From: Trileptium ribeirensis | Lineage: Eukaryota > Nematoda > Enoplea > Enoplida > Thoracostomopsidae | NCBI GenBank assembly: GCA_030248225.1 | Contig: JASANE010017677.1 | Coordinates: 53,497 to 117,496, forward strand | DNA length: 64,000 bases | Direction: 5' to 3' | Shown here: piece by piece, positions 20,697 to 27,700 of the stretch | Numbering within the stretch: the first letter of the stretch is position 1 | Layout: each line of letters begins with the position of its first letter | Made by a program: the position numbers and the translations under genes | The notes under the pieces: model-generated | What the model was told of the DNA's origin: nothing | What the model saw: only the letters and a program-made list of their open reading frames with translations | Database searches by the model: none

Positions 20697-21215
20697 TTAA
20701 AGTCTTTTAAGGATATTATATACAGTATTGCAAGACAAATAGAAATCATTTATACACTTACAACCAGTTATAACTACATTCCCACTCCCATAAATCAAAC
20801 ACACACCCTTCTCAATCTTAAGTTTCATACTATTATGCAGCTCGGTTTCATACATTACAGTGTATTTGGATCTCAGACTTTCATAGACGAAAGGTAAATT
20901 TAAGTTAAATCTACATTTCAACATTCCAACAACATTTTTAAGTTGTACGTCAAATTTTCGAATGCATGAATATCCCAATTCGTTTAATTTTTCGTAAACT
21001 ATATATAAAATTAATTTTGCTTCATCTTCTGACTTCACCCCCACTACTACTAGCTTTCCATTGGAAAACAGTAAAATCGTTCCCCTCGGTTTGAATTTCC
21101 ATATACCACCATTAAATCGTAAAATATCAAAGTCAAAATTATCAAGTACACAAGATAGATATAACAAATCAACGTTGCATCCAATGTCTGATGTTATTGT
21201 CATATTTGTTATCAT
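20697..21215 (-). CDS. TATA-binding protein (TBP) encoded by the Polinton (172 aa)
   Basis: The two direct repeats of a TBP core are clear. Repeat 1: T-N-M-T-I-T-S-D-I-G-C-N-V-D-L (3-17), I-L-R-F (31-34), T-I-L-L-F-S-N-G-K-L-V-V-V-G-V-K-S-E (46-63). Repeat 2: K-N-V-V-G (93-97), Y-E-T-E-L (122-126), L-I-Y-G-S-G-N-V-V-I-T-G-C-K (140-153). The two DNA-contact Asn (N4, N94) and the first intercalating Phe pair (F34, F50) are kept. The second pair is changed (H127, Y142). The frame is open up to 21461, but the ATG at 21215 overlaps the NADAR stop as ATGA and gives exactly a TBP core. TBP nucleates transcription by binding the promoter minor groove; here it probably serves the element's own promoters (inference). 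TBP is not among the usual Polinton genes I know. Confidence 0.88.
   Translation of the reverse strand: MITNMTITSDIGCNVDLLYLSCVLDNFDFDILRFNGGIWKFKPRGTILLFSNGKLVVVGVKSEDEAKLILYIVYEKLNELGYSCIRKFDVQLKNVVGMLKCRFNLNLPFVYESLRSKYTVMYETELHNSMKLKIEKGVCLIYGSGNVVITGCKCINDFYLSCNTVYNILKRL
20703..20713 (-). promoter_or_regulatory. Weak promoter element of the minor capsid gene
   Basis: TCCTTAAAAGA on the minus strand, a variant of the shared element, in the last codons of the TBP gene. Its 5' end is 36 nt before the ATG at 20677, the same distance as other copies. Confidence 0.5.
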
Positions 21216-21721
21216 TTGTTTTCTTCTCGAATTTCCATCCATAACCCACCCAACTTGTTTAGTCCCTTCCATTCGCTCATGTCTCGACTTTTTACATCGA
21301 ACACGCTTTTTCCGATTCCCCAGTACAGGTCCCATTCCGACGCTTCCGCTATTATCGCATTTTCTGTTCCCATTACTGCAGCTCGTACGTGAGGTAGTTG
21401 ATGAAATTTCGCTTTCATCCCCACTTTCATAACGTTTACAGCGCGATCGTTTGCTATCCATTCCGCAATATCGAAATTTGCGACCTGTTGTCCAAGTCGC
21501 TTATGTATTGATGGTTTATAAGAGTTCATAATATGATGATATGTGATTTCATCGTTGAAATAACGAGCCTTTTCGCTTTGATACCATTGTTCAACGCAGT
21601 TGTAGGTTACTCCATTAATAGTTATTTTAGCAATATTAAAATTACTAAATAAACTCCATCCAGATCGGAACAAAACAAGTGGTTTCCCATCAGTGCTAAC
21701 ACAATACTTTGTATGATCCAT
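21212..21721 (-). CDS. NADAR-domain (YbiA-like) protein (169 aa)
   Basis: The whole NADAR pattern is present: F25-S-N-F28, I-N-G-V-T-Y (35-40), V-E-Q-W-Y-Q-S-E-K-A (43-52), W88, K-A-K-F (103-106), E-A-S (126-128), W-G-I-G (134-137) and G-L-N-K-L-G-G-L-W-M-E-I-R (153-165). NADAR enzymes are N-glycosidases acting on ADP-ribose-type and related glycosidic bonds. Members remove ADP-ribose from modified guanine, and others act on riboflavin intermediates. They occur in phage-bacterium conflict loci. In a Polinton it may act on host or self ADP-ribosylation (inference). The ATG at 21721 is preceded by a GTGGGG-TATA promoter. A 15-codon frame starts 22 nt earlier out of frame. The stop overlaps the TBP start as ATGA, so the two form one unit. 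Confidence 0.88.
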   Translation of the reverse strand: MDHTKYCVSTDGKPLVLFRSGWSLFSNFNIAKITINGVTYNCVEQWYQSEKARYFNDEITYHHIMNSYKPSIHKRLGQQVANFDIAEWIANDRAVNVMKVGMKAKFHQLPHVRAAVMGTENAIIAEASEWDLYWGIGKSVFDVKSRDMSEWKGLNKLGGLWMEIREENK

Positions 21722-21752
21722 TTTCAATAATGATGATATCCATGTTTGTGAA

Positions 21753-21780
21753 CCTTTATATATATTAGTAAATACCCCAC
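21753..21780 (-). promoter_or_regulatory. GTGGGG plus TATATATAAAGG promoter of NADAR-TBP
   Basis: On the minus strand GTGGGGTATT (21780-21771) is followed by ATATATATAAAGG ending near 21753, 32 nt before the NADAR ATG. It looks like an ordinary TATA box and unlike the TTCTTAAAAAGG element of the structural genes. Confidence 0.6.
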
Positions 21781-21799
21781 ATGAATATGATTGGTTGGT

Positions 21800-22219
21800 T
21801 TACCCCCACAAAGTTCTCCATTTAGATTTCTGCTCAGCTACTTTACCTTTTCTACCTCTTCCAAATGCTGACAAAGGAACTCCTCTAAGAAGTGATTCAA
21901 ATTTATCAGAGTCAAGAGGTCTTGGTGGTGAAAAGTTGATATCTGAGACAAAATACTTTACCAAATCATAAATATTTGAACCAACAGTCTTATCCGGGTA
22001 AATTATATTGTTATTATCATTTAGTTTTAAATCTTTAATATTGTTTAACATTAGTTTAGCTTTAGATCGTAAATTTTTAGGAAACATTAGGGATAAATCT
22101 GGTTTTTCTCTGGTTTCGTAAACAGTCACTTCATTTTTTATTGGTTCTTTATCTTGCAATCCTCCATTCTTTATAATATCCAACCAGCTAACAGGTACCA
22201 CTGCCATCTTACGTGCCAT
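21800..22219 (-). CDS. Uncharacterised 139-aa Polinton protein
   Basis: Not recognised by family. It begins M-A-R-K-M-A-V-V-P-V-S-W-L-D. The middle is rich in Lys/Asp/Asn (L-K-L-N-D-N-N-N). The C-terminal third has D-L-V-K-Y-F-V-S-D (about 86-94) then L-R-G-V-P-L-S-A-F-G-R-G-R-K-G-K and a final K-W-R-T-L-W-G. The basic Gly-Arg stretch suggests nucleic-acid or capsid contact. Its ATG overlaps the end of the 91-aa gene by 11 nt, so the two are probably co-transcribed. It may correspond to one of the short capsid-accessory proteins that vary among Polintons (inference). Confidence 0.7.
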   Translation of the reverse strand: MARKMAVVPVSWLDIIKNGGLQDKEPIKNEVTVYETREKPDLSLMFPKNLRSKAKLMLNNIKDLKLNDNNNIIYPDKTVGSNIYDLVKYFVSDINFSPPRPLDSDKFESLLRGVPLSAFGRGRKGKVAEQKSKWRTLWG

Positions 22220-22484
22220 AATGTTTATTAAAATAATTAATCAAATGTTTAACCACAGTAGGTTTGAGTAACTTTTTCTTTTTAGAAATTGAAATACGTT
22301 TGCTTGCAATACTTTTAAGAACTTTTCGCTTCGTTTTGGTTTTTTGTATGATATTATATGCAATTTCTGTAAATGTGTTAAGTAAAGACTGAGGTGCAAC
22401 TTTAATTACAGCAGAGACAACTTTAGCTGACGATCCCTCAAGAAACTGCAGTGCTGTTAGATTACGTTCAACAGTTCGAGACAT
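22209..22484 (-). CDS. Conserved small Polinton structural/core-type protein (91 aa)
   Basis: It begins M-S-R-T-V-E-R-N-L-T-A-L-Q-F-L and ends with lysine-rich segments (K-R-I-S-I-S-K-K-K-K-L-L-K). The order E-R-N-L-x-x-L-Q-x-L ... A-V-I-K ... L-L-N-T ... K-R-x-S-x-x-K-K-K-L-L matches a short protein I know from many invertebrate Polintons and adinto-like elements, usually next to the capsid genes; its exact role is not settled. An amphipathic first half and a basic tail suggest a virion core or membrane-active peptide. The exact promoter consensus lies 36 nt before its ATG and contains the stop of the ATPase gene. Confidence 0.7.
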   Translation of the reverse strand: MSRTVERNLTALQFLEGSSAKVVSAVIKVAPQSLLNTFTEIAYNIIQKTKTKRKVLKSIASKRISISKKKKLLKPTVVKHLINYFNKHYGT

Positions 22485-22508
22485 ATTTATTACATCTAAA
22501 AAATTAAA

Positions 22509-22520
22509 CCTTTTTAAGAA
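22509..22520 (-). promoter_or_regulatory. TTCTTAAAAAGG promoter element of the 91-aa gene
   Basis: Exact consensus on the minus strand, 36 nt before the ATG at 22484. TAA at 22514-22516 inside it is the stop codon closing the ATPase frame. Confidence 0.72.
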
Positions 22521-23245
22521 TAAACAAACATCTGACTGTCATCGGGAAAAATACATTGTCGTACCCTTAGTACACTCTCTGTAGCTGGTTTTAGATCAAG
22601 AAATAGATAACCATACGGTTCCCTTGTTGCTTGCTCAAATGCGCTTGAAAGAAAATCTGGTTTTGAAGGCCACATTTGTCTTCCCAGGGTATGTATCACT
22701 GACTGATCTCAAAAGTTGGGGAACAGAACCATATACTGTGCGTTTCGAGTTATTGTTCGCATGTATTTACCTTCATGATACAAATTCTGTGTAACAAAAA
22801 TTGTGCTTAACTTATTATGACGCATACGGGAAAATGCTGCTGCAAGCTTTTTATCATTTGAGGCCTCAATCATTAAATCGTCCAATACACATAAAACGTG
22901 TCCTGTGCCAGTGGGAAATTCAGAGGGAATACCTTCGTGTAGTTCAAAGTTGGGTATTTTTCTCAACATTTTAGCATATATATCTTGAAAAATACTGTAA
23001 CAGTATAAAATTTTCTCCACCTTTTCATCGAAGTACATGTGTTTAAGTAATTTGTAAATCCAAAGTGTTTTTCCACTTCCAGTTTGACCACTCACAACAC
23101 ATGTGAACGGTAATTCCAAAGGTAAAGGTATTTTATCACAGCTTGACATTGTTTGAGCTGTACAAGTTTTCTTATGTCTATGTAAATGTTGACGAGAAGT
23201 ATAAGATCGTTCACACTTGTTACATACATGATCCATAATTATCAT
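22514..23245 (-). CDS. Polinton packaging ATPase (FtsK/HerA type) with N-terminal zinc finger, interrupted by one in-frame TGA
   Basis: The ATPase would drive genome packaging into the capsid. Residues 8-28 form a zinc finger (C8, C11, H24, C28). Walker A is G53-Q-T-G-S-G-K-T60 and Walker B is V117-L-C-V-L-D-D123. The arginine-containing sensor region F-S-R-M-R-H-N-K (about 138-145) and V-T-Q-N-L follow. At 22709-22711 there is a TGA after F-P-N-F. The same frame then continues with no other break to 22514 and carries the normal family end (L-G-R-Q-M near 22690, E-P-Y-G-Y-L near 22610). So this is a single nonsense codon and not a frameshift. The 178-aa product would keep both Walker motifs but lose about 65 residues. 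The N-terminal finger is unusual for the family. The ATG is 28 nt after the promoter element. Confidence 0.85.
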
Positions 23246-23261
23246 GGATTACATGATTAAA

Positions 23262-23273
23262 CCTTTTTAAGAA
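23262..23273 (-). promoter_or_regulatory. TTCTTAAAAAGG promoter element of the ATPase gene
   Basis: Exact consensus on the minus strand; the 5' end is 28 nt before the ATG at 23245. Confidence 0.72.
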
Positions 23274-23279
23274 CTTTAA

Positions 23280-23575
23280 CACCACCATATTGTACCCTGT
23301 GTATCCCTATTCTGTACCCCTACGGGTACTTATTGTACCCCTATATACCCTACATTTATCAATGTGTACCCCTATATTGTACCCTGTGCACCCGTATTCT
23401 GTACCCCTATGGTTACGTATTGTACCCATATATCCCCTACATTTACCACTGTATACTCCTGTTGTACCCCTATTCTGTACCCCTACGGGTACCTATTGTA
23501 CCCATATATCCCCCTACATTTACCACTTGTACTAATTCCATACGACGTATGTACCCGTATATCCCTTACATTTAA
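23280..23575. repeat. TACCCC-rich minisatellite between integrase and ATPase
   Basis: Units of about 77-88 bp, roughly two and a half to three copies. Each contains ATTCTGTACCCCTA, then TATTGTACCC.TATAT.CCC and TACATTTA.CA. GTACCC alone occurs more than ten times. Plus-strand open frames through it (Y-P-Y-I-P-Y type) are repeat shadows. The minus strand is GGGTA-rich. It follows the end of the integrase frame directly, and may have replaced the last part of the chromodomain. Confidence 0.8.
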
Positions 23576-23598
23576 TGGTAACCCCTACAAGCCTCATG

Positions 23599-24618
23599 TC
23601 ATGAATTCATTGATTTAGGGTATCCAAGCCACTTTACAAGGTACTCTGTACCCCTTTTGTCCTTGCGTAAAATTTTCTCAATTTTATATGAATCACCCAC
23701 TACTTTAACGTTTTGCAGCTCTTGCTTATAAAATCTTCCCAATATAGTTTCCTTATTTGCATCTTCAAGCTCGTAAACTGGAGGATTGAATGGTAGTTGT
23801 TTACTTATCGTAAACACTTCACGTGACCACAACTGGTTAAATCCACGTTCAAAAGGAAGCCGTTCAATGGAAACACGTACAATATCGCCTAGTTGAAACT
23901 TATATCGAACATCCACATCTTGCGCTGGAAATAACTTTTCCCGAATTTCATCCTCATTATCAACCTTTGAAGGTGTGAAACCATAACTGTTTTCAGTATT
24001 ATTATAACTTTCTACAAGTGATTGAAGATTATCAATATATCTGCGGGAATTTTTAGATGTTAAAAATTTATAAATTTTCCCCTTCAAAGTACGTATAAAC
24101 CGCTCAGCAATACTTGCTTTTGTTTCCTTATTCTTAGCTGTATAAACATTAATACCCTTTTCCTTACAATAATCATATAACAGGTTATTTACAAACTCTT
24201 TACCGTTATCAGTTTGAAAGTTTTCGGGTCGAGACTGTTCAAATACAGTCTTTAATCCTGTCAAAATGGTGGATGCTAGTTTGTTCTTGACAGGTACAAC
24301 CCAAGCATATTTGGAAAAGCAGTCAATAACAACAAGTAAATATTTTATACCATCATTATATGATGACAAGTTACTCATATCAGCTAAATCGGCCTGAAAT
24401 AAATCATTTAAACCTTTAACAACAGTACGTCTACGCTGAAATCTTAATCTTCTAGGTTTATGTAAAGTATATGTTTCCTGACCGCGAAGCCAGTCTTGAA
24501 CTTCACGAAGTTTAACTTTATGACCACGTTTACGTGCTTCTTTATACAACTTGAGAGCAGTGGAGAAGCTAGCAACATTGGTTGCATCGAAGTAAATTGG
24601 TTTAAGCTGTTCATCCAT
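23599..24618 (-). CDS. Polinton integrase (retroviral type, DDE) with truncated chromodomain (339 aa)
   Basis: The catalytic core carries D77 (F-Q-A-D-L-A-D-M), D137 (Q-T-D-N-G-K-E-F) and E172 (S-I-A-E-R-F-I-R-T-L), the last two 35 residues apart. It would cut and join the element ends and make the 6-bp duplication. Residues 311-339 are the first part of a chromodomain (Y-K-I-E-K-I-L, T-E-Y-L-V-K-W-L-G-Y-P) that would tether it to chromatin. The frame ends with N-S and TGA just where the family normally has a Trp and the last helix. The frame is open to ATG 24639, but that lies only 2 nt from the promoter element. ATG 24618 sits at the usual distance (32 nt) and is chosen. Otherwise intact. 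Confidence 0.9.
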   Translation of the reverse strand: MDEQLKPIYFDATNVASFSTALKLYKEARKRGHKVKLREVQDWLRGQETYTLHKPRRLRFQRRRTVVKGLNDLFQADLADMSNLSSYNDGIKYLLVVIDCFSKYAWVVPVKNKLASTILTGLKTVFEQSRPENFQTDNGKEFVNNLLYDYCKEKGINVYTAKNKETKASIAERFIRTLKGKIYKFLTSKNSRRYIDNLQSLVESYNNTENSYGFTPSKVDNEDEIREKLFPAQDVDVRYKFQLGDIVRVSIERLPFERGFNQLWSREVFTISKQLPFNPPVYELEDANKETILGRFYKQELQNVKVVGDSYKIEKILRKDKRGTEYLVKWLGYPKSMNS

Positions 24619-24640
24619 TTTACAAATACAAAATAACATA

Positions 24641-24650
24641 GCTTTTAAGA
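24641..24650 (-). promoter_or_regulatory. TCTTAAAAGC promoter element of the integrase gene
   Basis: Variant of the shared element; its 5' end is 32 nt before ATG 24618. Confidence 0.6.
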
Positions 24651-24734
24651 CATTCCTGCATGTTTAACATCTTTAAGATGCGCAGGTAGTCTATATCAGC
24701 TCAAAGAAAAGAAAGCATGTGAAATCATATATCA

Positions 24735-24740
24735 TTTATT
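24735..24740 (-). terminator. Poly(A) signal of the polymerase gene
   Basis: AATAAA on the minus strand, 3 nt after the polymerase stop (TAA at 24744-24746). Confidence 0.55.
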
Positions 24741-24743
24741 GAA

Positions 24744-27700
24744 TTAAACATCAATATCAATACTCATAAGCAAATCATCATCATCATTATCATTACACAA
24801 ATCAAGTAATAGATCCATAAAATCATCATCACTAACAGAATATGTATTGAAATGTCCATACGCATACGAAGAAATTCCATCATCCAAAATATACCGTTTA
24901 TCGTCATATGTAGATAAGCTCGTCTTATTAAGTGTCACTGTATTTAACACATGTTTATCACTGCGTATCAAGTTCATTTTATGCTTCATGTTACTGCCAC
25001 TGAACAATATATTACAATAGTCCTGGTGACGAATATCTTTCTTTACAACTGTCTTTTTGATACCCTTTGCACGTTTCTTTTCCACACCACCACACTTTAT
25101 ACTATACATTTTCGATCTGAGTCCAACAAATTCTTCGATGGGTTTACCAGCGGTCTCGTCTTTCATTTTACCAAGCACCTTTTTATTCACCGTTGAGAAG
25201 AGGGGGTGATCAGAGGGGTAATCGCTGGTATCGAAGAAAGATGAATTTGCTGCCATGTCGTCGTAAATGTCTTTGGTTTCAACCAAATAACACAGTGAAT
25301 CGGTATCGGTAAATAGTAATTTACATTTACCATCATACAATGGTTTCATATAATTGTAATGGAAGTTATACATAAGGGACTTTGAAAGTTCCAAAACTGT
25401 AAACCCAACATAAATGGGTTTACACAGTTTGACAGTTTTGCGGTGCATTTTAACCGCAACAAGGTCTTCGTTAAATATTGAAGACATGGAGTAACGGGGG
25501 TTCGCCACCAACTTTTCAAATTTATGTTCATTAGTTATTAGTTTAATGTCAACATAAGCTCGTACATTCTCCATGGTTTTACCGAACACAGCGTTATTAA
25601 GAAGTTTATACAAGTCTTTCTCGAAATCACTATTAGCATGTTTACGCATTTCGGTATTAAAACTAATATATGGTTCCATCCATTGACACTGGTTGAAGGA
25701 GACGACTCGATGCACTTTTTTAAGTTCCAAACCAAGTGCAAGGTATTGTTGAAGGTTCCGGATATGTACTTTATAATATTGTTTATCGTTTAGATTGGGG
25801 ACCAGTTTTTCAACTGGTGCAGAACGATCTTGTTTGATCGCACTGCAATATGGGGACAGCATTGAATCGGAAATCTTTAAACGTTCGGGAGCTAAAGGGT
25901 AATCGTTGTGAAGGTTGTGGAGATGGTATGGATAGTGTAAGTCCACTTCCAATATATATCCAACATCTCCATTTGCGTTCACTGAATACCAATCGATTAA
26001 ACCGATTTGAGTTTGGGAAAGCCACTTGAAATTGTTGCAGGGTAGCTTTTGTACCATCGACCACCCGTATAAATTGTTTGCGTCGAGGTACATTATATAG
26101 TTGATGAGTTCTTCAGCGTTGTAACCGTCAACGTATGGATTATTCGCCTTTGCATATCGGTGGGATATCACAGAGACGCCGCCTCGAATTCCATCCTCGA
26201 AGAACTGGTACATATCGGGGTCGGAGATGAGATCCAGCTTGACGCCTGTCTTCATAAGACAAGCGTCCCATGCGAAGCTGGGGAGGGTGATGTAATGAGC
26301 GGGGTCTAGACGGAATTTGTCTAGACAAAACAAACGAAAGTTTTCAAAGACGTCGCGAAGGAGCAGGACGTCGGTTTTCAGGTATAGGTCGTGGTATTGA
26401 CCTAGGTTGTGAACGTTCATCTCCCGCCAAACAGCTTGCGCTTGTTGATAATCTTCGTCGCCAATACCACTTTCGGTGAGACTTGAATAAAAGTCTCGTT
26501 GAGGAGGTAGCGATGTTTCTGCAAATCGATCGACGGAATCCATATATTCGTAAGGGTATATACCCTTACGCAGCATTAAATTGAGTTTATCTCCAAACAC
26601 ATGCTGCATTGCCTGGAACCGATCGACTCCAGTTTTCTTCAAATTGTCGACCAGCGTTTGAAGAGATGACGGAAGGAACTGGATGGTGTCTATGAATCGA
26701 ATTTTCCATCCAACTTCATCTTCAGCTGTATCATCGTTACCGAGGATGAAATCAATACCATCGACGTTTTTATCCCAGCATTCGTCATCGTTGTCATCGT
26801 CAACGTCTACTTCTTCCATTATGAAAGGATTTTCGCCTTCGCTGCTCTTCTTGGATTTACGTTTGATGGAAAACGTCATATAGTCTTCCATCCCTTTCGC
26901 AATGCATTCAATCTCTAGGCCCTTTTGTTTACATATAGCACCAAGTTCTTGCATTATGCGGTGTCCGTCGTATCGACGTAAATTATGAGATAATACAGTT
27001 ACTTCGCGATTGAGTGTATACCCAATATTACATTGTGCGTGAACAGCGCCTCGATATCGACCACAAAAATGACAGTGGTCCCTAGCTTTATCGTCAGGAT
27101 CCATGGAATTATTACATATATAACATTCTAAAGTATTATTGAATTCACATTGTTCATTATTTGTTAGATTGAGAGGTTTAGTTGGAAACTTTTGAAATTG
27201 TTCCGATAATTCAATTACATTATTAAGAAAATGTGTGACGGTATCGTCTCCGCGATATATTGTTGGTTCACTAATTTGGACTTTATCGTTGCAACATCCA
27301 AAACAGTCAATCAGTCCATATCCACAAGGGGTATGACGTTGATATGGATTTGTATATGAAGTAGATGTTGATGGTTCACAAGTGACGACCTTTTCGAGAA
27401 TACACTCGAAATCAGCATATATGACGTATGGGGATCGTTGCATACGTTGAATGTTTGTGAATTGAAGCGTTGAATTGGATGGTGGTGTTTGGATTCGGGA
27501 CGGTTGGTCGTGTCGACAGCGCTGCAAATGTTCGTCCCGTTTAGCTTTACTGTAGCACGGGACGAGACATTTATCACAAAAGAATAGTTTGTTAGTCTTT
27601 CGCCGCTGACGATTCAGCAACGAATCCAAATTGCGAACTAGACAGTAGTGTTCTTTATACAGCAGCAGATGGATGTATTGCGGATGTAGGGATTTAGATA

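Noticed and set aside
21216..21461. Longer TBP with an N-terminal basic extension starting at 21461
   Set aside because: This part overlaps 247 nt of NADAR coding sequence. The ATGA start gives a precise TBP core. An extension cannot be excluded, but its composition is that of a shadow frame.
23280..23575. CRISPR-like array
   Set aside because: Units are tandem and diverged without unique spacers, inside a eukaryotic transposon.
23290..23618. Y-P-Y-I-P-Y repeat protein on the plus strand
   Set aside because: All three frames give similar repeats because the DNA is a minisatellite. Start and stop positions are arbitrary.
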